A stretch of 64,000 nucleotides of DNA from Phyllobacterium zundukense (GTDB lineage: Bacteria; Pseudomonadota; Alphaproteobacteria; Rhizobiales; Rhizobiaceae): the NCBI RefSeq assembly GCF_002764115.1, contig NZ_CP017943.1:310001-374000 (forward strand), in the 5' to 3' direction. The notes under the pieces were generated by a model. It was not told the DNA's origin. It worked only from the letters and a program-made list of their open reading frames with translations, and ran no database searches. Each line of letters opens with the position of its first letter. Positions within the stretch are counted from its first letter, which is position 1. The position numbers and the translations under genes are program-made. Below, one piece after another: positions 36,500 to 45,436 of this stretch.

Positions 36500-38013
36500 C
36501 GGACGGTCTCGTCGACGGAGCGATCGGAGATGTCGATCCAGATCGTCTTCAGTTCGCAGTAGTTGTCATGCGCGAAGATCGACTTGTCGCGGCCGCCGAA
36601 GCCGGACTCCTTGTAGCCGCCGAAGGGCGTGCTCGCGTCGCCTTCGCCGAAGCAGTTGACGGTGACCAGGCCCGCGCGGATGTCTCGGGAGACCCGGATC
36701 GCGTTCCGCAGGCTTCCGGTGTAAACCGCCGCCGTCAGGCCGTAGTTGGTGTCGTTTGCAAGGGCGACGGCCTCAGCCAGGGTCTCGAATGTCGTGACCG
36801 ACAGGATCGGCCCGAAAATCTCCTCCTTGAACAAGCGGCTCGAAGGTGTGACGCCATCGACGACTGTCGGCTCGATGAAGATGCCCTTGTACGTCTCGCC
36901 GCCGTAGGCGATCGAGAGCTTCTCGGTCTTAACGTCATCGAGGAACGACTTCACCTTCTCGTAGTGGTTCTTGTTGACCAGCGCGCCAACGCGGTTTTCC
37001 GGATCGAGTGGGTCGCCAGTCTTCCACTCTCGCATGTAGGCCCCGATGCGCTGAAGCAGTTCGTCCTTGATGCCGGACTGGACGATTAGCCGCGATGTGG
37101 CTGAGCAGTTTTCGCCCATATTCCAGAACGCGCCGTTGACCACCTGTTCGGCGACAAGATCAAGGTCCTCGGCATCCTCAAGGACGACGGCCGGGTTCTT
37201 GCCACCGCATTCGAGAACGACCTTCTTTAGGTTGGAATCCGCCGAATAGCGGAGGAAGCGGCGTCCCGTCGGCGTCGACCCCGTAAACGCCACCATGTCT
37301 ACATCCATGTGAAGGCCGAGCGGCTCGCCGACATCCTTGCCGCTGCCGGTGACGACGTTGAAAGCACCTGCCGGAATGCCGGCTTCAAGTGCCAGTTCGG
37401 CGACACGAAGCGTGGTGAGGGTTGTTTCCTGCGCGGGCTTCACGATAACCGAGCATCCAGCGGCGAGCGCCGGCGCTATTTTCCATGCGAGCATCAGGAG
37501 GGGGAAGTTCCACGGCAGCACGCATGCGACCACGCCGATGGGTTCGCGGACGACCATTGCCAAAGCGTTGGGACCAACGGAATTCGTGTTGTCGTAAAGC
37601 TTGTCGATCAGCTCGGCGTGCCAGCGGATCGTGTGGATCGTGTCTGGCACGTCGACCGTCTGGCACTCGCGGATGGGTTTGCCGCTATCGAGGCTTTCCA
37701 TGACAGCAAGTTCATGGCGGTTCTCTTCGAGCAGCTTTGCGAACTTGATCAAGGTTGCCTTGCGCTCTCCGGGCGTCAGCTGACGCCAACGGCCATCGTT
37801 GAAAGCATCCTTCGCCTTGGCGACCGCAAAGTCCACGTCGCTGGCATCACAGGCTGCGATCTCGGCCAATGTCTCGCCAGTTGCGGGATTGGTTGTCTCG
37901 AACGTTTTGCCCGAGTTGGCGGGCCGAAAGGAGCCGTCGACGAACGCGTTGCTGGGAAGTTGAAGGTTCGCCGCGATGGCCCGGTATTCGGCGGCGGTCA
38001 AAGGTTCATGCAT
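36496..38013 (-). CDS. Aldehyde dehydrogenase, PuuC-like
   Basis: A 505-residue NAD(P)-dependent aldehyde dehydrogenase. The motif P-W-N-F-P is near 167-171, the general base is Glu268 (L-E-C-G-G-K) and the nucleophile is Cys303 (G-E-N-C-S-A). The C-terminal F-G-G-Y-K-E-S-G and E-L-K-T-I-W-I resemble PuuC-type enzymes. It overlaps the lyase gene by 8 bases and the oxidase gene by 4, so all three are translated as a set. It would oxidise the aldehyde made by the oxidase or lyase; 2-oxoglutarate semialdehyde is one option if the set serves hydroxyproline. Confidence 0.9.
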   Translation of the reverse strand: MHEPLTAAEYRAIAANLQLPSNAFVDGSFRPANSGKTFETTNPATGETLAEIAACDASDVDFAVAKAKDAFNDGRWRQLTPGERKATLIKFAKLLEENRHELAVMESLDSGKPIRECQTVDVPDTIHTIRWHAELIDKLYDNTNSVGPNALAMVVREPIGVVACVLPWNFPLLMLAWKIAPALAAGCSVIVKPAQETTLTTLRVAELALEAGIPAGAFNVVTGSGKDVGEPLGLHMDVDMVAFTGSTPTGRRFLRYSADSNLKKVVLECGGKNPAVVLEDAEDLDLVAEQVVNGAFWNMGENCSATSRLIVQSGIKDELLQRIGAYMREWKTGDPLDPENRVGALVNKNHYEKVKSFLDDVKTEKLSIAYGGETYKGIFIEPTVVDGVTPSSRLFKEEIFGPILSVTTFETLAEAVALANDTNYGLTAAVYTGSLRNAIRVSRDIRAGLVTVNCFGEGDASTPFGGYKESGFGGRDKSIFAHDNYCELKTIWIDISDRSVDETVR

Positions 38014-38917
38014 GATTGGCTCCCGAGGTGATCTGGGCGACCGTGCGCTTGATAGTCGCGACGACGGTTTCGAGTGTTCTCTTTTCTTCGGAGTTCAGCG
38101 GGCGGAGCGGCGCGCGGACGCCGCCCGCCTTGAGGCCGATGATCTCGCAGCCGTGCTTGATGCTTTGGACAAATTTCCCACATTCGAGGAAATCCATCAG
38201 CGGCAGCATCGCGGTCATGATCGCGCGGCCGTTGTCGAAGTTCTTCTCGAGCACGCACGCTTCGTAGAGGGCGACATGCTCGCGCGGCAGGAAGTTGGAG
38301 CCGGCGCAGACCCAGCTCTTCGCGCCCCAGGCGAAGAATTCGAGCGCCTGGTCATCCCAGCCGCAGGAGAGCGAGATATGAGGGAACTTCCGGGCGAGCA
38401 GGTGCAGGTTGCCCGTGTCGCCGGAGCTCTCCTTGATGGCCACGACATTCCTGGACTTGCCGACGCGCGAGAAGTACTCGTCGCCCATCATCACGCCCAT
38501 GCGGGCGGGATAGTTGTAGAGCATGATCGGCAGGTTCGCGGCGCGGTCGATCGTCAGCGCGTGGACGGCGTTCTCCCGCTCGGTGGGGAGCGCATAGGGA
38601 GGCGAAGAGACGAGGATTGCGTCAGCGCCGATCTCCTTGGCCGCCGTCGCATATGCGACGGAATCCTCAGTCCGGGTAGCGCCCGTTCCGAGGATGAGAG
38701 GCATACGTGTGCCGATAACTTCTCTCGCGTAGGAACCGAGATCGAAGCGCTCCTGGGCGGTCTGGGCGTAGTATTCGCCGGTCGATCCGCCGACGATGAT
38801 GCCATGGATCTTGGCTTCGATGAGCGATTCGAGCACTGCTGCGAACGCCTTCTTGTCTATCTGCCCGTCCGGGCTAAGCGGCGTGATTGCCGGCGTGTAA
38901 ATGCCCTCGAAATTCAA
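38006..38917 (-). CDS. DHDPS/NAL-family lyase or deaminase
   Basis: A 303-residue TIM-barrel enzyme of the dihydrodipicolinate synthase superfamily. The Schiff-base lysine is Lys162 (A-I-K-E-S-S-G-D), the tyrosine is Tyr134 (L-Y-N-Y-P), and G-G-S-T-G-E lies near residue 43. Members include HypD/LhpC, which deaminates the pyrroline formed from hydroxyproline, so a hydroxyproline-betaine lower pathway is possible. It is first in the operon with operator site 4 about 200 bases upstream. Exact reaction not resolved from sequence. Confidence 0.85.
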   Translation of the reverse strand: MNFEGIYTPAITPLSPDGQIDKKAFAAVLESLIEAKIHGIIVGGSTGEYYAQTAQERFDLGSYAREVIGTRMPLILGTGATRTEDSVAYATAAKEIGADAILVSSPPYALPTERENAVHALTIDRAANLPIMLYNYPARMGVMMGDEYFSRVGKSRNVVAIKESSGDTGNLHLLARKFPHISLSCGWDDQALEFFAWGAKSWVCAGSNFLPREHVALYEACVLEKNFDNGRAIMTAMLPLMDFLECGKFVQSIKHGCEIIGLKAGGVRAPLRPLNSEEKRTLETVVATIKRTVAQITSGANHA

Positions 38918-39119
38918 GGTGTCTTCTCCATCATCGCTGCAGTTACCTCTGTTATGGTGACCAATGTATTCGCCGCGCTGGTTTCACGATTTCAGGGACG
39001 GCCAAATGTCGTCGGTCCCGCGGTCTAAGTTTTGCAGCCGCGGCGGGACGAGCGTTGCCGCCAGAGCAGGGCTCTGTGTCCCCTCTTTTGCGTAGCACAT
39101 GTTTCTCGAACGTAACGCC

Positions 39120-39152
39120 GCAAAAAAATTGACTGCCAGATGACTTTAATGC
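39120..39152 (-). promoter_or_regulatory. 33-bp palindromic operator, site 4
   Basis: Read toward the lyase operon the arms are GCATTAAAGTCATCT and TCAATTTTTTTGC. The leader after it matches the proX1 leader, showing that this stretch came with the duplicated block. Confidence 0.7.
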
Positions 39153-39275
39153 ACTGGTTGCGTCGCGTTATTGCGAAGAAAAAGCGGAGCCTTCAATCAG
39201 GCTGTGCGGTGCGCAAGCTCGTGGGGCCCTATTTGTCGAAAAGCCAGCGCATGCAAGTTCCTAGCTGTTCCCGGC

Positions 39276-39571
39276 TCAGCGCACCGCTCGGGTCTGCATT
39301 TTTTTGCCGCTGACACCGTGCCAGCGTTCGAGCCTTGTTTGTTGCGGGCTGTGCCCATACTGGAGGCGGTAGCATTTCGAGAAATGGGATGCCGACAAAC
39401 CGTAGGCAATCGCGGCGTCGATGATAAGTTTGTTGATGCTTCCACCAGCTGCCGCCCGCGGTTGAGACGCAATTTGACGTAATATTTGTGCGGAGAGGGT
39501 GCCGAGGAAACGCTTGAGGAGCGCCACGCCGAAATCGATAGCCGCGGTTTCCCCTGCGCAAAGGCGCAATA
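39276..39571 (-). pseudogene. GlxA-type AraC regulator fragment (copy 2)
   Basis: Remains of a copy of the regulator at 19.7 kb: C-A-G-E-T-A-A-I-D-F-G-V-A-L-L-K-R, then in another frame S-P-H-K-Y-Y-V-K-L-R-L-N-R-G-R-Q-L, and S-A-S-H-F-S-K-C-Y-R. The whole DJ-1 domain start and the first HTH are gone. It is fused without a gap to the N-terminal piece of an mttB copy, which marks a deletion. Confidence 0.85.
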
Positions 39572-39870
39572 TTTGATTTCCGGCGGGATCGTCTCGGTCA
39601 GCTCAATGACGAGCGCTCCGTCGAGATGGAGCGCTCGCCTTGAAAACCGCCCGGCGCGCTTCCAATCCTCAAGCGGATTGGATCGCGAAAGACGACGCCG
39701 ACTTCCTCGAGAATGTCCATCGACGCATTGTGAATCCGCTCTATCTACGCGCCGTGACTCGAGGTTCGGAAGCCTTCGCTTCAACGTAGGAAGCATCTGG
39801 AATTTCGGGGTGGTGCTAAGGGTCTCCTCTGCCCGTTCTTGCCGCGTTGGGTTGCACGTTCGTAGCGCCT
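39572..39870 (-). pseudogene. MttB-family N-terminal fragment (copy 2)
   Basis: It matches the first 110 codons or so of the mttB at 22.4 kb (P-E-I-P-D-A-S in shifted frame for the P-K-F-Q-M-L-P region, H-N-A-S-M-D-I-L-E-E-V-G, then I-P-P-E-I-K-Y). The start codon is lost and several frame changes and a stop occur. The rest of the gene has been deleted up to the regulator fragment. Confidence 0.88.
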
Positions 39871-39956
39871 GTTCTCCCTACAATTTCTCTGGATGTGCGG
39901 AAAACTCGACGTCGCGCATGGCTCGACTAATGACCGAGCGTTTGGAATAACCAAAT

Positions 39957-39988
39957 GCAAAAGTCTCACGCGGCAGTAACTATTAGGC
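39957..39988 (-). promoter_or_regulatory. Palindromic operator, site 6 (decayed)
   Basis: Nearly identical to site 5 but one base shorter in the GTTGAC core. It lies between the dead mttB and dead lysR copies, so it may no longer matter. Confidence 0.6.
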
Positions 39989-40026
39989 TAGCGTGCGAGT
40001 CAACATCGCTTTGGGAGGTGAGGAAC

Positions 40027-40324
40027 GTGGTTCGAAGATTTTACGACCTTCCGTCACTCACAGCACTCCCTGTGTTCGGCGCGTCTGCGCGCCACCTAAG
40101 TTTGAAGCTGGCGGCCAGTGAATTGAACGTGACGCCGGGCGATGTCAGCCGTCAAATCAATGCGATCGAAAACGAAGTGGGCGTGCCGCTGTTCCTTCGC
40201 CACGGCAGGGCGTGGCCCTCACTAGCGAAGACCAGATGGAACAATAAAACGCGAGCTTTCGGTCGCGGCGAGTGTGCTCCGCGATTGGCTGCGCGAGGGC
40301 TCAGCCAAACGACAGGATTGGTGA
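40027..40324 (+). pseudogene. LysR-family fragment (copy 2)
   Basis: A GTG start with GGAGGTGAGG upstream gives V-V-R-R-F-Y-D-L-P-S-L-T-A-L and the [13 protein letters not shown]. After about 60 codons it jumps, out of frame, to the C-terminal R-E-L-S-V-A-A-S-V-L-R-D-W-L. The effector domain is deleted. The last 24 bases overlap the hpbD end, as in copy 1. Confidence 0.9.
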
Positions 40325-41404
40325 GCCGAGTTTCCGCGTGTCCGGTGTTACCCCAAGGCCTGGCCCTGTCGGGACCTTGATGCGGCCTCCTTCAATGCGA
40401 ACCGGGTTCTCCTCATCGTAATGCCCTTCAGTGTACGGGGCGGCAATCCAAGAGCCTTCGAATCGGGAGGGAGCCACCGTAGCGCCGACATGCACGCAAG
40501 CCGCGGCGATGATGTCGCCACCCCACGCGTCATCGCATGTATGCGGAAGGCTTCGCGCATCGCAGATGTCGCGGACCGTCCTCAATGCCGAGATGCCTCC
40601 GACCCTCGTCAGCTTGATGCCGAAGCCATCGACCAATCCGCCGCAAACAGCCCGCATCACGCTGTTCACGTCTTCGGCGAGTTCGTCCATGTAGACCGGA
40701 TGGCACAACTGGTGTCGGATCGCAGCGATCTCCTCCATCGTATTGCACGGCTGCTCCATGACCATAGAGATGTCCCGGCACCGATGGGACAGGAACATTG
40801 CGTCCCTGCTCGTGAGGCTGCGATTCGCATCCGCCGCGATCCGAATGCCTGGTTTCACAGCCTCGTTAACCTTGTGCAGCGTCTCGATATCTGCCTCGAC
40901 ATCGCGGCCGCCGATTTTGAGTTGAATGCGGGCATAGCCCTGCAGCTGGCGCTCGCGGGCTTCTGTCGCCATTTCATCAGGTGAAGCCGTCGTAATCGAA
41001 TAGTAGGTCGGAATCGTGTCTCCGGTGGCCCCGCCGAGTAAATCGCATACCCGCCGATCGTAGCTTTTTCCGCAAATGTCCCACGCCGCGACATCAACGG
41101 CGGCCTTGGCGTATCTGCTGCCGTTCAACGCGGCACCCATGGTGCGGTTCAACTGCCCGATGTTGCGTGGATCGAGGCCGATCAGGCTGGGGCAGATTTC
41201 CTGCAGTGCCGCGCGAGCGCCTAACGTGTGTTGAGGTTGATACACCGGGCCAACGGGACACGTCTCTCCGTACCCGGTGATGCCCTGGTCTGTGATGAGT
41301 TCGACCACGGTGCTCTGCAGGAACGTCACCGTTGCGGACGCCATCTTATACCCGCCCGCAACGGGCAGATCGACATTATACACATTTATCCCGGTCAGCT
41401 TCAT
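40301..41404 (-). CDS. hpbD: 4-hydroxyproline betaine / proline betaine 2-epimerase HpbD
   Basis: An enolase-superfamily enzyme (mandelate racemase subgroup) of 367 residues. The two catalytic lysines are Lys163 (Q-L-K-I-G-G) and Lys264 (I-K-L-T-R-V-G-G). Metal ligands lie in A-A-D-A-N (Asp192), E-Q-P (Glu217) and D-E-L-A-E (near 241). The lysine positions and overall length match the described HpbD, which epimerises trans-4-hydroxyproline betaine and proline betaine at C2. The ATG at 41404 is preferred because GGAG precedes it; another ATG at 41419 adds five residues. Operator site 9 is 63 bases upstream. It is the only intact gene of the second block. Confidence 0.88.
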   Translation of the reverse strand: MKLTGINVYNVDLPVAGGYKMASATVTFLQSTVVELITDQGITGYGETCPVGPVYQPQHTLGARAALQEICPSLIGLDPRNIGQLNRTMGAALNGSRYAKAAVDVAAWDICGKSYDRRVCDLLGGATGDTIPTYYSITTASPDEMATEARERQLQGYARIQLKIGGRDVEADIETLHKVNEAVKPGIRIAADANRSLTSRDAMFLSHRCRDISMVMEQPCNTMEEIAAIRHQLCHPVYMDELAEDVNSVMRAVCGGLVDGFGIKLTRVGGISALRTVRDICDARSLPHTCDDAWGGDIIAAACVHVGATVAPSRFEGSWIAAPYTEGHYDEENPVRIEGGRIKVPTGPGLGVTPDTRKLGSPILSFG

Positions 41405-41466
41405 CGAAGTCTCCATCATTGCAGATGGGCCGAAACTATGGCGCGTCGAGGGGACGATGAAAGCTG

Positions 41467-41499
41467 AAATAAAATCACCTCACGGGTGACCTTTCTTCG
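41467..41499 (-). promoter_or_regulatory. 33-bp palindromic operator, site 9
   Basis: Arms GAAGAAAGGTCACC and GGTGATTTTATTTC read toward hpbD, with the inner inverted repeat TCACC...GGTGA. It lies 63 bases from the hpbD start. Confidence 0.6.
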
Positions 41500-41526
41500 A
41501 TCGGTACGTTAGACTCGCTTGCCATA

Positions 41527-43551
41527 TCAGACGAGGTCGCGGGGAATTTTCTCCGCCCATGACTTGCTGAAGATACGCTCGCCGCTTTCGAAAGCGTCGA
41601 AATCAACCTGTAGGTGGAAATCCGACTTGGTCGCGGTCAAGACCGTTCGCCCCTGCACCGCTGTCTGCCAAGCTCCGCGACCTAAATCGAACCGTTCATA
41701 GATCTCCGTGCGGGCTGTCGAGGGATCATTTTCGGCGACCGAATAGATCATATGCTTCTCGTGCCCAACGACCGTGCCGATAGGATCGAGACGCACTAAG
41801 CCACCGTCGGTCTTAACCGTAAGGCTGACCCGACTCGGCACCAGGTCGATCCGAATGAACCGCTCGAGACTTGAGGGCTTCAGCACCGTAGTCGCCATTG
41901 GCGCAGAAGCCTCAGGCGCGTCGAAGGCTGGTAGTTCGTCGTCACTGGGTTGAGGCATTCGGATCGGCAGATGCATCTGGCTAGCTTCCGCCTGTATCGT
42001 CAATGTGGCGCGCTCCGGCGCGGGAAGTGCGATGGGCCAATAGTTCGTTGAAATAGACAGCCGAATCCGGTGACCTGGCGGAAAGGTATACCCGACGTCG
42101 TTCATTGCAAGGCGGATGCGGTAAGATTTTCCAGCTTTCATAGGCTGCAGATCTTCGTGTCCATCGCGGTGCGACAGGTTGAGCAGCCCGTAGGTGACAC
42201 GTGTGGCTTCACCTGATGGACTTAGATCGGAAAGACGTGCTGCGAGAATCGCGGTAGGCTTGTCGCAAGTGATCTCTAATTCAATGATAGGCGCACCCAG
42301 GATTGGTGCAGCCTCCGTCAAGGGCTCACTGTCAAAAATCAACGAGCCCCCATCGTCCCAGCGCTGATCCAGCGGATGCTCCGGACCAAGCCCACCAAGT
42401 CCATAGGGGCACCACTCGCCAGCCGCGATCCCAACCGACGCGGGTGAATTGATTTCAAGGGTGGCTTCAGGCAGCGGCTGCTGAGATAGTCTGCCGAGGC
42501 CCATGTGGTAAATCCGTGGCGACACGTAAGGAGACGGCCAGCTCGGGTCCGCGACCCAGTGCCCAGGCCGCTCATCGTAGTGGGCAGCAGGCTCCACCGA
42601 GTCGAGCATCCAGCTGCGCAGCATCGGTTCCTGCATAATGCCGGTATCCTTACCCTTCAACCAGTGATCCCACCAGCGCAGGCATTCCTGCAGGAATCCG
42701 ATAGCGGGACCCGGGGCACCCACATGAGGATATTTATGACCCCACGGTCCAATCAGCCCTTTACGTGGTGCGTTCAGGTTCGCGAGAAGCCGGAATGGGA
42801 CGCTGGAGAAGCCATCTGCCCACCCGCCGACCGCGAAAACTGCGCAATCAACTGCGTCGTAATCCTCGCAAACTGAACCCTGCTTCCAGAAGTCGTCTCG
42901 GCGCTGATGAGTGATCCAATCGATCATAGTGGGCCGCGCATTTTCCAGCCGCTGCATCCACATCGAGTGCCAGCGTTCCTCGCCGACAATCTCGGGGTCG
43001 GGTGACTGGGTCATCAATACAAAGCACGTTGTGCCCCAAGATAGTGTGTCATTGAGGACGCATCCGCCCATGTAATGCCCGTCATCGGAGTAGCGATCGT
43101 CGGTCGAGCAGAGTGTGACAATCGCCTTCAGGCCAGTGGGTCGGCGGGCGGCGACTTGCAAGGCGCTGAACCCGCCCCACGAGATACCGATCATCCCCAC
43201 ATTGCCGCTGCACCAAGCCTGTTGCCTGATCCATTCGATGGCCTCGACCGCATCGTCCTGCTCTTGCTTGACGTATTCATCCTCGAAAAGTCCCTCAGAA
43301 TCGCCAGTGCCCCGAATGTCTAGACGGATGCTTGCGTATCCATGCGATGCGAAATAGCGGAATATGCTCTCGTCTCTCACAGGGCTGCCATCGCGTTTGC
43401 GGTAGGGAATGTAGTCGATAATCGCCGGAACCGGATCGGAAGCTGCGTCCTCAGGCAACCAGATTTTAGCCGCGAGACGGGTTCCGTCGGCAAGCGGAAT
43501 CCATACGTTCTCCAAGAGCATAACGGGTCTCGGCCCCAGAGCAATTTTCAT
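41527..43551 (-). CDS. CocE/NonD-family hydrolase (copy 1)
   Basis: A 674-residue alpha/beta hydrolase of the X-Pro dipeptidyl peptidase (S15)/cocaine esterase family. The nucleophile is Ser124 in G-I-S-W-G-G. I-R-G-T-G-D-S-E-G and W-G-H-K (catalytic His region) are present. The C-terminal jelly-roll domain carries the usual F-P-P-G-H-R-I-R-L-S-I-S. No signal peptide, so it is cytoplasmic. It is divergent from the ABC binding protein at 43.8 kb with operator site 10 between them. It probably cuts an ester or amide brought in by that transporter. A paralogue closes the cluster at 49.9 kb. Confidence 0.87.
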   Translation of the reverse strand: MKIALGPRPVMLLENVWIPLADGTRLAAKIWLPEDAASDPVPAIIDYIPYRKRDGSPVRDESIFRYFASHGYASIRLDIRGTGDSEGLFEDEYVKQEQDDAVEAIEWIRQQAWCSGNVGMIGISWGGFSALQVAARRPTGLKAIVTLCSTDDRYSDDGHYMGGCVLNDTLSWGTTCFVLMTQSPDPEIVGEERWHSMWMQRLENARPTMIDWITHQRRDDFWKQGSVCEDYDAVDCAVFAVGGWADGFSSVPFRLLANLNAPRKGLIGPWGHKYPHVGAPGPAIGFLQECLRWWDHWLKGKDTGIMQEPMLRSWMLDSVEPAAHYDERPGHWVADPSWPSPYVSPRIYHMGLGRLSQQPLPEATLEINSPASVGIAAGEWCPYGLGGLGPEHPLDQRWDDGGSLIFDSEPLTEAAPILGAPIIELEITCDKPTAILAARLSDLSPSGEATRVTYGLLNLSHRDGHEDLQPMKAGKSYRIRLAMNDVGYTFPPGHRIRLSISTNYWPIALPAPERATLTIQAEASQMHLPIRMPQPSDDELPAFDAPEASAPMATTVLKPSSLERFIRIDLVPSRVSLTVKTDGGLVRLDPIGTVVGHEKHMIYSVAENDPSTARTEIYERFDLGRGAWQTAVQGRTVLTATKSDFHLQVDFDAFESGERIFSKSWAEKIPRDLV

Positions 43552-43701
43552 TGTTCACCATCCAGGCTTGCAAGTTTTGAATTTAGTCTGCCCGCCTCCA
43601 GCGGGACTTTCGTTGGGATATCGGCAAGTTACCCACTTAAAGGGTCCCAAGATCACAATGCTTGAGGCAACTTCGTTCGAAACTCAATGGCGGAATCGAT
43701 G

Positions 43702-43734
43702 GAAAAAAAATCGCTCGCCGGTTGAGTTTATTTC
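43702..43734. promoter_or_regulatory. 33-bp palindromic operator, site 10
   Basis: Arms GAAAAAAAATCGCTC and GTTGAGTTTATTTC. It lies in the divergent spacer, 151 bases from the hydrolase start and 92 bases from the binding-protein start. Confidence 0.6.
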
Positions 43735-43825
43735 GCTTTCAGGCGGAGAAACGGCTCCTATACTCGCCCGAAATCTAAAGCGACCTGTTCCGGATCGGAA
43801 ATCGCTAAACAAAGGGGGATGAGAC

Positions 43826-45415
43826 ATGTTTGATATCAAAGAAAGCGTAAGCCGTCGCACCTTGCTCAAGGCTGGCGCCGCGCTAAGTGGGGGTATAGTC
43901 GCTGGCGGCATGCCGTTGTCGCAAGCTATCTGGGCAGCCGAAGGCAAGGTGCTAAGGGTGCGCTCCAATGGTGACCTCGGCAAACTAGATCCCTCCTTCC
44001 TAACGAAATCCGCAGAAGTGGACGTGATGAACTGCATTTATTCGAAGCTCACGCGCTACAAGCCGGGCTCCGAATGGGGCTGGGAGCTGGAGGCGGCAGA
44101 AAATATCGAACAGATCGATCCGACGCATATCCGCTTCCGCCTGAAGAAAGGCATCAAATTCACCGGCGGTTACGGCGAAATGACCGCCAAGGACGTCAAA
44201 TTCTCATTCGAACGCGTGATCAAGCTTAACGGGTCAACCAAGCCCGACTGGGGTCCCTTCGACCATGTCGAGCTTGAGGACGACCATACTGGGGTGATCG
44301 TCCTAAAGACACCATATGTTCCACTTTGGCTCGTTTCGCTCTCCTATGGCGCAGGCCAAATCGTTTCCGAGAAAGCAGTAATGAAGGCAACCAAGGACGG
44401 GGGTGATTTCGGCATGAAGCCGCTGGCGTTCTCCGGACCCTATGTGCTCGCAGACTGGAAGCCGAATCAATATACACTCTTGACACGCAATCCGGAGTGG
44501 TCGGGTCCGAAGCCGGGCTTCGACGAAATTCGTATCCTGCCAGTTAGCGACCTCAAGGCCGCGGAACGTGCTTATCAGGCAGGCGATGTCGATTTCACGT
44601 ATATCAGTCCGGATTCGCTTGCGAGCTTCGAGGGCAACCCGACCGCCGGCACAAGGGTCGAGAACAGACCCTCGCTCGGTTACACCTGGATAGGCATGAA
44701 TATGGATCACCCGAAGCTCAAGGACCTCAACGTCCGCAAGGCGGTCCAATGGGCGATCAATGTTCCGCAGATCCTGGATGCTGCCTATGCGAGCCAAGCC
44801 CAGGTGGCGACAGGGACTGTTGCTCCCGGCCTTGTCGGGCACCGCGCGAAGGCGCTCGTTCCGCCGGAAGGCGATCTCGCAAAGGCAAAGGAATTTCTTG
44901 AAAAGGCCGGCGTGAGCGATTTGACCTTGAGCATCGATTGCATAAACGATAGCCAAAGTTTAACTATAGCCCAGACGGTGCAAGCACAGTTGTCTCAAAT
45001 CGGCATTTCGGTCAACGTAAATGCTCGAGATCCAGGCACATTCTGGACGCTCGCCAATGAGCCGGACGGCGACCGCTGGAAGGATATGCAGCTTATCCTA
45101 AATGGTTTCTCGAGCCTGCCGGACCCGTACTACGCGTTGTGCTGGTTCGTCAAAGATCAAGTGGGTATCTGGAACTGGGAACGCTTCCGCAGCGAGCGTT
45201 TTGACGAGCTGGGCGCTAAGGCGGTTACGATCGACGACCCGGACGCGCGGGCGAAGCTGTACTACGAGATGCAGGATCTCATGGAAGACTCCGGCGCCTA
45301 TCGGTTCCTGACCAATGGGGCGACGCCTATAGTGTACCGCACCACACAAATCGAAGCTACAACCCGCCCGGACGGCACCCCCCTCTATATCAATTTCAAG
45401 CCAGTTTCGGCGTGA
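43826..45415 (+). CDS. Peptide ABC transporter binding protein (SBP_bac_5)
   Basis: A 529-residue family 5 binding protein of the DppA/OppA type. The N-terminus has a twin-arginine signal (S-R-R-T-L-L-K-A-G). Core segments include F-R-L-K-K-G-I-K-F-T-G-G, T-A-K-D-V-K-F-S-F-E-R and V-R-K-A-V-Q-W-A-I. It is the first gene of a five-gene transporter operon. The GGGGGATGAGAC around the start gives a good ribosome site. Ligand unknown; a di- or oligopeptide or a related solute is likely. Confidence 0.9.
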   Translation: MFDIKESVSRRTLLKAGAALSGGIVAGGMPLSQAIWAAEGKVLRVRSNGDLGKLDPSFLTKSAEVDVMNCIYSKLTRYKPGSEWGWELEAAENIEQIDPTHIRFRLKKGIKFTGGYGEMTAKDVKFSFERVIKLNGSTKPDWGPFDHVELEDDHTGVIVLKTPYVPLWLVSLSYGAGQIVSEKAVMKATKDGGDFGMKPLAFSGPYVLADWKPNQYTLLTRNPEWSGPKPGFDEIRILPVSDLKAAERAYQAGDVDFTYISPDSLASFEGNPTAGTRVENRPSLGYTWIGMNMDHPKLKDLNVRKAVQWAINVPQILDAAYASQAQVATGTVAPGLVGHRAKALVPPEGDLAKAKEFLEKAGVSDLTLSIDCINDSQSLTIAQTVQAQLSQIGISVNVNARDPGTFWTLANEPDGDRWKDMQLILNGFSSLPDPYYALCWFVKDQVGIWNWERFRSERFDELGAKAVTIDDPDARAKLYYEMQDLMEDSGAYRFLTNGATPIVYRTTQIEATTRPDGTPLYINFKPVSA

Positions 45416-45436
45416 CTAAGGGTTAGGTCCGAAAGC

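Noticed and set aside
36568..38031. Plus-strand frames opposite the aldehyde dehydrogenase
   Set aside because: Shadows of a conserved dehydrogenase with intact catalytic residues.
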